Notes: generated by a model not told the origin, from the sequence alone. Positions 24,868 through 36,100 are shown, counted from the first letter of the stretch. The stretch: DNA of 64,000 bases from Ashinkailepas kermadecensis (GCA_034440615.1 JAOTOM010005186.1:1097001-1161000), one strand, 5' to 3'. Made by a program: numbers and translations.

Positions 24868-25232
24868 CAGGCCCGCCTCAAGTCGGTTTGTCTGCCCGCC
24901 TCAGGTCGGGTTGTCTGCCGGTCTCAGGTCGGGTTGTCTGCCCGCCTCAGGTCGGGTTGTCTGCCGGCCTGCCTCAGGTCGGGTTGTCTGCCGGTCTCAG
25001 GTCGGGTTGTCTGCCCGCCTCAGGTCGGGTTGTCTGCCGGCCTGCCTCAGGTCGGGTTGTCTGCCCGCCTCAGGTCGGGTTGTCTGCCCGCTCCAGGTCG
25101 GTTATCTGCCGGCCGGCCTCAGGTCGGGTCATTTGCCCGCCTCAGGTCGGGTTGTCTGCCCGCCTCAGGTCGGGTTGTCTGCCCGCCTCAGGTCGGGTTA
25201 TCTGCCGGCCCGCCTCAGGTCGGGTTATCACC
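24868..25232 (+). repeat. 23/27-bp minisatellite, about 15 copies
   Basis: CTCAGGTCGGGTTGTCTGCC is followed by CGC (23 bp) or GGCCTGC (27 bp). Both length types are interspersed. Together with the inverted units at 24668-24756 it could fold into a branched hairpin. Confidence 0.9.
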
Positions 25233-25314
25233 ACGGGCATCGACGGGCTCAGACGGCGCAGTTGGCAGTCCCATGATCCACGAGTCCACCCCCGGACATG
25301 CCAGGCCACTGCAC

Positions 25315-25790
25315 CCATTCAGGGTGCAGGTCACCCACCCTTTCAGGGTGCAAAGCCATACGCACCTTCAGGGAGCGGGACACGCCATCAGAGTGTAGGC
25401 TGCACTCTGATGGGCCTACATCAGAGTGCAGGCCCTTTAAAGATGCAGGACTCGACATACCTTTATGATACAGGACCCCTCACCCATTCAGGGAGCAGAG
25501 CCCTACGTGCCTTCGGAGAGAGGAGGGCTTCGCATCCTTCAGGGTGCAGCACGTCACAACATTCACAGAGCTTCCATGTACAGGACCCTCACACATGCAG
25601 GGCGCACAGCCTCATATCCTACAGGTTGCAGGAGCCTCACACCCTTCACAAGTCCTCCCTACATAGGGCCATCACACACGTAGGACACACAGCCTCATAT
25701 CCTTCAAGTTGCATGAGTCTCGTATGCTTCCAATGCAGTGTGCAGCCCTCACATCTTACAGGGTGCAGGACACGCCTCCTCCGGCGGCGA
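25315..25790. repeat. degenerate repeat around TTCAGGGTGCAGGAC
   Basis: Variants of CATTCAGGGTGCAGGACTC recur at irregular 25-60 bp spacing. A paired motif (CATGCAGGGCGCACAGCCTC near 25594 and a relative near 25678) suggests an older higher-order duplication of about 85 bp. Confidence 0.65.
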
Positions 25791-26460
25791 GGTCACAAAG
25801 AGTGCTTCTGTGTGTGCTGGTGAGAACACGAGAGGCTAACAGGAAGCAACTGGTTCATCACACTGGCAAAACGCATAACACTTCCTTATCGCGAGGAATA
25901 TTTTCTAATGAAAGGATCTAACCGATGTGGCGCACGGAAATAGCCTCGGTCCGGGTTTCGCCCACACTTGCTAAGCACATAACCAGCGTGAACAGTGCCG
26001 ACCGCTGCCGAGGTTGGAAAGCATGCGTTGTCTGTATTACGGACTGTGCTCCCCGGCCGGTATGTGCAGCGGCCAGCCTGAGACCAGCCTGACCAGCCTG
26101 AAGCCGCCATGCATTATGTATTGCGTTCCATCCTCATCGCCATAGTCAGCACGAATTGCTCTGTACTCCATCTGAATGTATCTAGCCCAGCCCCTCACAA
26201 GACTCTCTTGCTGCTGGACTGCAAGTGATTGTTCACAAAACGATTGACGGCAGAGGGAACACGTGCTTCGAGACCATTTCAACGATGCCTGTGTCGACAC
26301 TCACCGATTTCATAATTAACTCAACATCTAAATAAAATCAAAACAGACCCATCCGTCGGGGAGTGGCGCGACAGCCAACCTTTGATTTAACTGTCGAAAG
26401 TAGAGGGAATGAGGAGGGTTGCTCTCCCGGCGGCGGCCATCGGCCGTCAAGGGACGGATC
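25790..26460. other. stretch with one unassigned minus ORF
   Basis: The minus ORF 26037-26300 (87 codons) has mixed composition with a CSLCRQSFCEQ segment and EYRAIRADYGDEDGTQYIMHG. It looks more protein-like than its neighbours, but I recognise no family. It ends in a short CAGCCTGA repeat. It could be a mobile-element remnant or chance. Confidence 0.3.
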
Positions 26461-26466
26461 GGTCTC

Positions 26467-26518
26467 GGTTTACGATAGGTGGCGGTTTACGATAGGTGGC
26501 GGTTTACGATAGGTGGCT
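26467..26518. repeat. 17-bp triplet repeat
   Basis: CGGTTTACGATAGGTGG occurs three times in tandem. Confidence 0.9.
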
Positions 26519-26877
26519 GGCGGCTTTTGCATTGCACTTGCACTGTGTTGTACCGCCCGACCGATATCCGATGTGCTCTACACTGCTGCCATTCAGGCTG
26601 ACGACGAAGAGATGACGCTGGCGACAACAGTGGATGATGGGTGGTCGGGGAGCGGCCCCCGGTCGGCCCTCGGTCGGCCCCCGGTCGCCGCCGGTCGCCG
26701 TCGGTCGATAGTGACCGACCGCACGAACCAGCATCGGACGCCGTGATTTGATGGCCGGTGGGCCGGGCCGCCTGAGCGGTTCATTACACAGGTCAAGGGG
26801 TGCACGGCCGCCGCCGCCGCGCTGGTGCCATTCGGCTCGCCAGGGCGGGGGCGGGGGCGGGGCGGCGGGGCGGCGGC

Positions 26878-27145
26878 GGTTCAGGTCGGGGCGGCGGTCT
26901 CCAGGCCCGCTAGTTAGGTCGCGAACACGTCGGGAGGGCGGTGACCCGGACCCATTAGTTCAGGTCGGGAGCGGTGGTGTCTCCGGGCCCGCTAGTTCAG
27001 GTCGGGAGCGGCGGTGTCTCCGGGCCCGCTAGTTCAGGTCGGGAGCGGTGGTGTCTCCGGGCCCGCTAGTTCAGGTCGGGAGCGGCGGTGTCTCCGGGCC
27101 CGCTAGTTCAGGTCGGGAGCGGCGGCGTCGCCGGGCCCACGAGTT
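26878..27145. repeat. 37-bp minisatellite, about 6 copies
   Basis: GTTCAGGTCGGGAGCGGTGG then TGTCTCCGGGCCCGCTA recurs exactly 37 bp apart (26958 and 26995). The first copies are diverged. Confidence 0.9.
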
Positions 27146-27770
27146 CAGAGCAGAGTCTATCTACAGAGAGATAGGCAAGCTCTGCTAGAGTTCACTCGGA
27201 AATCTGCTGACGAAGCCACAGTCATCACCGGCTAATTCGGACGTGGATTGCATGTGACGTCATTGGTACTGTGATATCCGTGATCGGTGACGCTGACGAA
27301 TCACAGCATGCACGCCGGTGAAGCTCGAACACGGAACCAATTGGCTTCATGAGCAACCCGTTGTTACAGACGCACGACAAAGTGTCGACAAGCATGTCTG
27401 AGCGTACGTAGAATGACGGCGAAGGTACACGCCAGGTAGCAATAAATATACTATGCAACGTCTAAAAACACACAATTTACCACCCGAACTATAATATAAA
27501 GTCGCCGAGTATTCTCGTGACAGGATAACTTGCAGTTCGTATCAGATGTTGGACCAAGTGCAAACCAAACGTCGGAAACCGGACACAAACCTCTCAGTCT
27601 CACCATGTTTCACCAGAATCAACATTCCCGGGAGGCAACACAACCGTCCTTCCTTTGAAGACACAGTCTACGGGCTTCAGCCGCAGACCGGGTTGTCCAG
27701 TACACGGAAGCGATATATGGTGAGTGCCGGTGGACTCGGCAGGTGGCAGCACGGGCGTGGTAATCGGCGC
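27145..27770. other. no gene recognised
   Basis: Lower-GC unique sequence. Short ORFs (minus 27225-27458, plus 27546-27791) match nothing I know. Confidence 0.4.
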
Positions 27771-27772
27771 CG

Positions 27773-27848
27773 GCACCACCGCCTGGCCTGACCGGCACCG
27801 CCGCCAGGCCTGACCGGCACCACCGCCCGGCCTGACCGGCACCACCGT
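27773..27848. repeat. about 21-bp repeat, 4 copies
   Basis: Variants of CCGCCTGGCCTGACCGGCAC in tandem, immediately upstream of the hairpin at 27862. Confidence 0.8.
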
Positions 27849-27861
27849 CGGACAAAGCGAG

Positions 27862-27907
27862 ACGATCACTGGAGCGGTGGATTCACACCCACCGCTCCAG
27901 TGATCGT
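27862..27907. other. perfect 19-bp inverted repeat with 8-nt loop
   Basis: The left arm ACGATCACTGGAGCGGTGG (27862-27880) and right arm CCACCGCTCCAGTGATCGT (27889-27907) are exact reverse complements around the loop ATTCACAC. It is a foldback in DNA or RNA. No T-run or promoter was seen. Confidence 0.92.
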
Positions 27908-27959
27908 GATCACCACCGACGGCCGGCCGACGTGTGGTCACCTCCGGTCCGGGCTGGCC

Positions 27960-28165
27960 GTCTGATGGGCACAAGGAGTATCATCAGCTCCGGTCGGCTG
28001 TTTGCTGGGCACGAGAAGTGCCCCCAGCTTCGGTCGGCTGTTTGGTGAGCACGAGGAGTGTTCTCAGCTCCGGCCGACTGCCTGATGGGCACAAAGAGTA
28101 TCATCAGCTCCGGTCGGCTGTTTGCTGGGCACGAGGAGTGCCCCCAGCTCCGTCCGGCTGTGTGA
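27960..28165. repeat. about 40-bp tandem repeat, 5 copies
   Basis: CAGCTCCGGTCGGCTGTTTG then CTGGGCACGAGGAGTGCCCC recurs with two variants (GAGTATCAT versus GAGTGCCCC) that alternate. Confidence 0.85.
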
Positions 28166-28169
28166 CCAC

Positions 28170-28855
28170 CCCGATCGGCCGACCACCGGCATAGGTAGCG
28201 CTGAGTGCGAACATGCCCTCCCCCCCCCCCCTTCTCGTCCACTTGTCAGGAATCCTAACCATCGACTGTTTGGCCGCTGCATGGAAAGGCTCACCTGAAA
28301 ACTATGCGCTACGCAGTTTATTCTTGGCCGGTACTACGCTCTTGAACTGGATTTAGCCAGCCGTTCGTGATGCAATGCGCTCCACGTAGGAATGAGCACG
28401 AGGATAAAAGTGTGACATACGAGAGACATAAGGCACTGGGTGACTTTAAAAGGATACTCAAAATCATGGGCGGACTTGTGACTCTTGGGCGAGTGTGGAG
28501 CATCAGTGGGGAGTGCAGGATGTTGGCGGGGCTGGTCGAGTCCTCACGAACATGCTCGCCAACAAATGTACAGTGATATTTTAGCACCAGCGCTACGGAA
28601 CAGGCTGCCTTTGTTCCACAGCATTACAGAGCAGGCTACGCCCAAGCGCACATGTTGTAAACATCGAGCTCATAAGAGTCCGATAATGGACAAGTTTCAT
28701 GTCGGGACAAACAGTATTTTTTTCAAGTTTCACTACTGATTTTTAATTCTAAAGACGATGGTGGCATGCATTTATTTTTTAAAAGTCCTTAAAGAACTTA
28801 AATAATCCTAAAACTACTTCAGAATGCCTCGCTTTGTGATTGGTCAACACATCTG
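28170..28855. other. no gene assigned; poly-C tract
   Basis: Contains 12 C at 28220-28231. The plus ORF 28367-28576 (69 codons, VTYERHKALGDFKRILKIMG segment) has ordinary amino-acid composition but no match known to me. Confidence 0.4.
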
Positions 28856-28958
28856 TGACGTCACGTATGTCGAGGGTAGCGAAGGTCCACTGCCGGCCAT
28901 TCGATTTTACGTATAGGACGCTGCCGAGGTTGGATTAATCGTGACCGTTTTAGCTTAA

Positions 28959-29078
28959 ATGGCATCCGACCGTCGGGTGACTTGGATGTCCGGGCAGGTT
29001 GTTCAGGCTCTTGTCAAAAGGCACCCATCTCGGTATATCGGTGTGCCTCCAGAGCACTTTATATCGTTGGTCTATTAG
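28959..29078 (+). pseudogene. N-terminal transposase fragment, ends in a stop
   Basis: Translates as MASDRRVTWMSG..RHPSRYIGVPPEHFISLVY then TAG (39 codons). The VPPEHFISLV part resembles the segment before the HTH region in Harbinger-like transposases. It is in a different frame from the main ORF at 29141, so at least one frameshift and one stop separate them. Confidence 0.45.
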
Positions 29079-29140
29079 CCAATATGATTAAATATGTAAA
29101 CAGAGGTCAGGCTTGACAGCGGAATATTTAGTGTCTGGCA

Positions 29141-29863
29141 ATGATGCGCATAAGATTAGACATGCCGAGTCACCTGCTCGCCGATCTGTTCGGTGTGAGC
29201 ACTGGTTGCGTATCCAGGCTGCTAGCTCTTGTCGTGCCTGTGCTTGGGAGCTGTTTAAACGAATTGGTTGCTTCGCCAGAACAGCAACCGATCCGTGATA
29301 ATCTGCCTCATGCATTTAGGGCAAATTTTTCGTCCTGTGAAAGCATTATTGATCCCTTCGAGATCCAAATTGAAAAGCCGGCTCACGCGGTCGCGCAGAG
29401 CATGTCATGGGCAGAGTACAAAACATGCAATAGTGTAAAATCTCTCATTTCTGCTACCCCTGACGGGCTGATCAACCTTGTATCGGATGGCAAACCAGGG
29501 CGCGTCAGTGACATGGACATCGTGTGCAGTTCAGAATACCTGGACTGTCTGCGCAACGGTGCAACAGTTTTAGCAGATAGAGGCTTCAAGGAGTTGGTGA
29601 GCGAGGCAGCAAAATGCGGCTGTTCATCAGTCCGGCCAGCAAGCGTTCGAAAGGATGAAACTCTGAGCACCGCTGCCGTCGTGAAGATGCGAACGATCGT
29701 CGGGTTGCGGATGCACATCGAGCGCGTCATCGCACGCTTGCGCGTGTTTATGATGTTGGCCATGCATTCGTGTATTTCGCTCAGCATGACTGACTGGATG
29801 GATGATGTAGTCAAGATTGTGTGCGGTCTAGTCAATCTCCAGGACCGCATTGCGAAAAGCTAA
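29141..29863 (+). pseudogene. PIF/Harbinger-type transposase, DDE domain (truncated)
   Basis: 240 codons. Residues 9-26 form a helix-turn-helix-like segment (LADLFGVSTGCVSR) typical of the region before the nuclease in DDE_Tnp_4 proteins. The catalytic candidates are all present: D71 in IIDPFEI, D146 in LADRGF and E194 in HIERVIARL, with 47 residues between the second D and the E, as is known for this superfamily. SWAEYKTCNSVKSLI and GRVSDMDIV match family landmarks. The first Met is only the first in frame; a TAG lies 12 bases upstream (29129-29131) and the DNA-binding N-terminus is missing. The stop after RIAKS may be the natural C-terminus. Such enzymes cut and paste their element; this copy is likely dead although its triad survives. 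The ISL2EU-like subgroup is my best guess. Confidence 0.8.
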
Positions 29864-30574
29864 ATTTGTCTGCGTGTATTCCATGGAGTTGCATAGTCAG
29901 GGCACTACGCGTTTTCCGCCATATCGTATGGGGAACCGGTGTGGATACGTACCGCTTGCCGAATACACGAAATGCTAGATTTTGTACCTACATTTTGTCT
30001 CCTTCAAATCCAGCATGCATGAGGTGGGCTTTCTGAGAGTTCAACCCTGGAATTTGAAGTCTGAAAGATGAACAATTGCTGGCTGAACGCAGAGGAATAC
30101 ATCGACACGCCTGACATGTTACGGCTTTTCTGATCAGCATCGCGGTAAAAATAGCATGGAATATTGTGGAATAAAAATATAAAATAAATTTGAATGTATA
30201 AACAGCTTCTCTTTCACTGGAGGGGAAGCCATGGTGTACAGCTAAAGCACATATAGTTTATGCGGTGGCCCTTCCCATCATTCACACATTTTACTTTTGC
30301 TTTGTAAGCAAGCTTTTGCTGTTCGTTTACACGACACCACAATGCCCTGGATTTGAAAGAGAAAGGTTAGCTGTTGCATTACCACCATAATAAATTATCT
30401 ACCTTATCAAGCTTCATATTTTCTTGAGAATCGTTCAGTTTGGTGCCACAAGCACTCACGTTGTCCTCTATGACGTGATTCGGTTGAAAAAAAACTTGGT
30501 GTAGAAATACCCGGTCCAGACTTCACTGCGTGTCTTCGGCCTGGCCGCTTCGAGGCTCGACATATCTGACGTCA

Positions 30575-30900
30575 TCACTACGGGTAGGTTTTTTAATCGA
30601 AGACAACACTTAACTGAAATCATTTAATTAAGTAGGAAATGCACCTCCGATGAGCAAAATACTTCAGTTTTGTATACGAAATATTACATACGTTTTGTTG
30701 CAACAAAATACCCATCACGTGAAACTTGCCCATTGTCACCGCCACTCACGCAACGGACTAGAGAAACGAAAGCAACAGACGTAGGTAGACAGAAGAAGAT
30801 GGAAAACGATGAGGCAGCAGAAACCACTCACAGATAAACAACCTGAAGAACCAACGAGCCGACGAACACCGACCACGCTGCACCCATACGAGACAGACAA
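30575..30900. other. no gene recognised
   Basis: AT-richer flank of the transposon, leading into the 21-bp array. Confidence 0.4.
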
Positions 30901-30904
30901 CAGG

Positions 30905-31128
30905 CTGTGTGACGTCAACAGTCAGAGCTGTGACGTCAACAGTCAGAGCTGTGACGTCAATAGTCAGAGCTGTGACGTCAACAGTCAGAGCTGTGACGTC
31001 AATAGTCAGAGCTGTGACGTCAGCAGTCAGAGCTGTGACGTCAATAGTCAGAGCTGTGACGTCAATAGTCAGAGCTGTGACGTCAACAGTCAGAGCTGTG
31101 ACGTCAATAGTCAGAGCTGCGACGTCGG
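30905..31128. repeat. 21-bp array with ten CRE palindromes
   Basis: Units of TGACGTCAAYAGTCAGAGCTG, read from each TGACGTCA. The octamer TGACGTCA (consensus full CRE of CREB/ATF factors) occurs at 30910 and then every 21 bp to 31099, ten times without an indel. An eleventh unit has decayed to CGACGTCG. The frame stays open on both strands (CDVNSQS plus; VTALTID minus). Confidence 0.93.
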
Positions 31129-31129
31129 G

Positions 31130-32498
31130 TGCGTCGGCTCTGCGGCGGGCGGCGCACATAAATCGGCGCCAGGCAGTGCTGATTTGACTGCGGTCGGCGG
31201 AAAACAGGGGGCGGCCGCGGCGCGGCCGGGCCTGTGGCCGCCGGGTAAACAACACAAATCACGCGCCGCCGGCGGTCGACTTGGGTCGAGCCGACGCCGG
31301 CCCGACGTCGGGTCGATGGCGGCCGCTGGCGCTCCTAATGAGCGCCGCAGGTGCTGCGACGGTCGCGGCGCGCCGGCCCACTGTGCAAACGGCGCCCGTC
31401 GGCGCGGACCGGCCGCCGCTCGCGGCCACTACGCGGCCACTACGCGGCGCCCACAGCGTGCCGATTTGCCGGCTGGCGCGCCCGGCGGCCGTCTGTTCGC
31501 GGGTCTTCGCGCGCGGACCGTGGCGCGCCATAAACCTCGGCCGGCGGCGGGAGCCAGAAGGTCGCGCACAGCTCGGCGAGATGCAAACCAACGGCAGCTA
31601 ATCATCGGGTCTTGCCGGTACGTTTCAGAGACGAATACATCCATGCATTGAATCTCCTAATTGCGCCAGATGCAATACACAACGCTAGCTCGCATTAATA
31701 ACTAGCCAATCTTGCGATTCTCGCTCATGCGGCTGGCAGTCTTACCGGCGATCTATAAATGTTCGGAGTACGACAGCACGGACCAAAACAACGTGCCGAT
31801 GAGCCAGTCCTCTTTATCCCACCATAAAATATACTTATTTATGTGTCATTTATACCCATTGGAAGAGGACAGCATCGTGCGCGGGTTGAGCGATACTCCA
31901 TTCCGGTCGCGTGCCATTCAGTCTTTCGCAACGAGCTCGCCCGCTTCCTCTGTCCTCGCTCTCATCTCCGCCTGGAATCTGAGACCAAGACCGGCGCCGG
32001 AGATGACCTACCCCACGCCGCCGATCCCCAGCCCACCCTCCGCACTCGGCCTCTAACGCAATCATCGGAGACGACGTCAGGGCTGCGGAACAGGTACAGC
32101 CTCCGGCAGCGGCGCGCCACCGCGGCGCCGCTGCCGGAGACTGTCGCTCGTAGTCGGACAGTTATCATTGCGCCCCAACACACGCTGCAATCAAACTCAA
32201 ATCCGCCCCGAGTAATTAGGATTTCAAGTGGAATTAGAGCAGCTGTCGCGACGGTGGTGGCGCGCCAGGGCCGGGGCCGTCTCCGCCCAGCACTGGTGCG
32301 GGGCGTGGTCTGCGACCGACCACGCCCCGCACCTTCCCTGGAGCACACATATCGACAGCATCGCGTCTCTCAATGGCCGTGCTTTTTTGCCCGTTGGTCT
32401 GAGTTTGCCATTTCTTGCCGCCATTCTGCCCGTACATCCTTCGGCACGTCGTTTTTCCCCGCTGTTTGTTATTCGGAAATCCTGAGCCGATTTGGGTG
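31130..32498. other. CpG-rich unique stretch, no gene recognised
   Basis: 31180-31600 is very rich in CG dinucleotides and GGCGCGCC-like words, as in a CpG-island-like segment. 31700-32498 is mixed. No conserved peptide was seen. Confidence 0.4.
32295..32333. other. perfect 16-bp inverted repeat with 7-nt loop
   Basis: GGTGCGGGGCGTGGTC (32295-32310) pairs exactly with GACCACGCCCCGCACC (32318-32333) around TGCGACC. Confidence 0.92.
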
Positions 32499-33069
32499 AG
32501 GCGGCCTGTGCGGAATGACTCGGTCTACACCAGAAGCGTAGCAAGGCTGAAGGTCTGCCCGGCCGAAGGAGGTGATGTTTAGGCGGCCTGTGCGGAATGA
32601 CTCGGTCTACACCAGAAGCGTAGCAAGGCTGAAGGTCTGCCCGGCCGAAGGAGGTGATGTTTAGGCGGCCTGTGCGGAATGACTCGGTCTACACCAGAAG
32701 CGTAGCAAGGCTGAAGGTCTGCCCGGCCGAAGGAGGTGATTTTAGGCGGCCTGTGGGATGACTCGGTCTACACCAGAAGCGTAGCAAGGCTGAAGGTCTG
32801 CCCGGCCGAAGGAGGTGATGTTTAGGCGGCCTGTGCGGAATGACTCGGTCTACACCAGAAGCGTAGCAAGGCTGAAGGTCTGCCCGGCCGAAGGAGGTGA
32901 TGTTTAGGCGGCCTGTGCGGAATGACTCGGTCTACACCAGAAGCGTAGCAAGGCTGAAGGTCTGCCCGGCCGAAGGAGGTGATGTTTAGGCGGCCTGTGC
33001 GGAATGACTCGGTCTACACCAGAAGCGTAGCAAGGCTGAAGGTCTGCCCGGCCGAAGGAGGTGAGGTTT
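32499..33069. repeat. 82-bp tandem repeat, 7 copies
   Basis: Units start AGGCGGCCTGTGCGGAATGA at 32499, 32581, 32663, 32744, 32824, 32906 and 32988, giving spacings of 82, 82, 81, 80, 82 and 82. Copies are nearly identical, so the array is young. The last unit changes GTGATGTTT to GTGAGGTTT at the array edge. Confidence 0.95.
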
Positions 33070-33195
33070 GGCCGCAGTATGCTCATCGTGTGCATAGGAA
33101 ACACGAGTGTCAATGTAGGCTAATCATACATAAGCGCGGCATGCGATTCCGAGTATTTCCAAGTTCCCAGATTGAAGCGTCAGGTCCGCTGGGGT

Positions 33196-36100
33196 TGCAG
33201 GTGTGTCATGTCATGTGTCGCGTCACGCGTACGTCAGGTGTGTCACGTGTCATGTGTCGCGTCACGCGTACGTCAGGTGTGTCACGTGTCATGTGTCGCG
33301 TCACGCGTACGTCAGGTGTGTCACGTGTCATGTGTCGCGTCACGCGTACGTCAGGTGTGTCACGTGTCATGTGTCGCGTCACGCGTACGTCAGGTGTGTC
33401 ATGTCATTGTGTCATGTGTCGCGTCACGCGTACGTCAGGTGTGTCATGTCATGTGTCGCGTCACGCGTACGTCAGGTGTGTCATGTCATGTGTCGCGTCA
33501 CGCGTACGTCAGGTGTGTCATGTCATGTGTCGCGTCACGCGTACGTCAGGTGTGTCATGTCATGTGTCGCGTCACGCGTACGTCAGGTGTGTCATGTCAT
33601 GTGTCGCGTCACGCGTACGTCAGGTGTGTCACGTTGTGTCGCGTCACGCGTACGTCAGGTGTTGTCATGTGTCGCGTCACGCGTACGTCAGGTGTGTCAC
33701 GTGTCATGTGTCGCGTCACGCGTACGTCAGGTGTGTCATGTCATGTGTCGCGTCACGCGTACGTCAGGTGTGTCATGTCATGTGTCGCGTCACGCGTACG
33801 TCAGGTGTGTCATGTCATGTGTCGCGTCACGCGTACGTCAGGTGTGTCATGTCATGTGTCGCGTCACGCGTACGTCAGGTGTGTCATGTCATGTGTCGCG
33901 TCACGCGTACGTCAGGTGTGTCATGTCATGTGTCGCGTCACGCGTACGTCAGGTGTGTCATGTCATGTGTCGCGTCACGCGTACGTCAGGTGTGTCACGT
34001 GTCATGTGTCGCGTCACGCGTACGTCAGGTGTGTCATGTCATGTGTCGCGTCACGCGTACGTCAGGTGTGTCATGTCATGTGTCGCGTCACGCGTACGTC
34101 AGGTGTGTCACGTGTCATGTGTCGCGTGTCATGTGTCGCGTCACGCGTACGTCAGGTGTGTCATGTCATGTGTCGCGTCACGCGTACGTCAGGTGTGTCA
34201 TGTCATGTGTCGCGTCACGCGTACGTCAGGTGTGTCACGTGTCATGTGTCGCGTCACGCGTACGTCAGGTGTGTCATTGTAGCGTACGTCATGTGTCGCG
34301 TCACGCGTACGTCAGGTGTGTCATGTCATGTGTCGCGTCACGCGTACGTCAGGTGTGTCAGTGTCATGTGTCGCGTCACGCGTACGTCAGGTGTGTCACG
34401 TCATGTCATGTGTCGCGTCACGCGTACGTCAGGTGTGTCATGTCATGTGTCGCGTCACGCGTACGTCAGGTGTGTCACGTGTCATGTGTCGCGTCACGCG
34501 TACGTCAGGTGTGTCACGTGTCATGTGTCGCGTCACGCGTACGTCAGGTGTGTCATGTCATGTGTCGCGTCACGCGTACGTCAGGTGTGTCATGTCATGT
34601 GTCGCGTCACGCGTACGTCAGGTGTGTCATGTCATGTGTCGCGTCACGCGTACGTCAGGTGTGTCACGTGTCACGTGTCGCGTCACACGTACGTCAGGTG
34701 TGTCACGCGTCACGTGTCGCGTCACGCGTACGTCAGGTGTGTATGTTGTGTCGCGTCACGCGTACGTCAGGTGTGTCATGTCATGTGTCGCGTCACGCGT
34801 ACGTCAGGTGTGTCACGTGTCATGTGGCGTCAGTGTCGCGTCACGCGTACGTCAGGTGTGTCACGTGTCATGTGTCGCGTCACGCGTACGTCAGGTGTGT
34901 CACGTGTCATGTGTCGCGTCACGCGTACGTCAGGTGTGTCACGTGTCATGTGTCGCGTCACGCGTACGTCAGGTGTGTCATGTCATGTGTCGCGTCACGC
35001 GTACGTCAGGTGTGTCACGTGTCATGTGTCGCGTCACGCGTACGTCAGGTGTGTCATGTCAGTGTCATGTGTCGCGTCACGCGTACGTCAGGTGTGTCAT
35101 GTCATGTGTCGCGTCACGCGTACGTCAGTGTGTCACGTGTCATGTGTCGCGTCACGCGTACGTCAGGTGTGTCATGTGTCGTGTCGCGTCACGTCGTCAC
35201 GTTTGTCATGTGTCGCGTCACGCGTACGTCAGGTGTGTCATGTCATGTGTCGCGTCACGCGAGTGTGTCGTGTCATGTGTGCGTCACGCGTACGTCAGTG
35301 TGTGCACGTGTCATGTGTCGCGTCACGCGTACGTCAGGTGTGTCATGTGTCATGTGTCGCGTCGCGCGTACGTCAGGTGTGTCATGTCATGTGTCGCGTC
35401 ACGCGTACGTCAGGTGTGTCACGTGTCATGTGTCGCGTCACGCGTACGTCAGGTGTGTCACGTGTCATGTGTCGCGTCACGCGTACGTCAGGTGTGTCAT
35501 GTCATGTGTCGCGTCACGCGTACGTCAGGTGTGTCATGTCATGTGTCGCGTCACGCGTACGTCAGGTGTGTCAGTGTCATGTGTCGCGTCACGCGTACGT
35601 CAGGTGTGTCACGTGTCATGTGTCGCGTCACGCGTACGTCAGGTGTGTCACGTGTCATGTGTCGCGTCACGCGTACGTCAGGTGTGTCATGTCATGTGTC
35701 GCGTCACGCGTACGTCAGGTGTGTCAGTGTCATGTGTCGCGTCACGCGTACGTCAGGTGTGTCACGTGTCATGTGTCGCGTCACGCGTACGTCAGGTGTG
35801 TCACGTGTCATGTGTCGCGTCACGCGTACTTGTCAGTGTGTCGCGTCACGCGTACGTCAGGTGTGTCACGTATTGTGTCGCGTCACGCGTACGTCAGGTG
35901 TGTCAGTGTCACGTGTCGCGTCACGCGTACGTCAGGTGTGTCACGTGTCACGTGTCGCGTCACGCGTACGTCAGGTGTGTCACGTGTCATGTGTCGCGTC
36001 ACGCGTACGTCAGGTGTGTCACGTGTCATGTGTCGCGTCACGCGTACGTCAGGTGTGTCAGTGTCATGTGTCGCGTCACGCGTACGTCAGGTGTGTCATG

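Larger units (their letters stand above)
28856..30574 (+). mobile_element. decayed PIF/Harbinger-type DNA transposon
   Basis: TGACGTCACGTATGTCGAG at 28856-28874 and, inverted, TGACGTCAGATATGTCGAG at 30556-30574 match at 17 of 19 positions and flank a transposase DDE domain. Weaker similarity continues inward. The true termini and target duplication are not resolved; the inverted pair could be subterminal. The 5' part of the coding region is broken by stops, so the copy is probably inactive. Confidence 0.65.
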
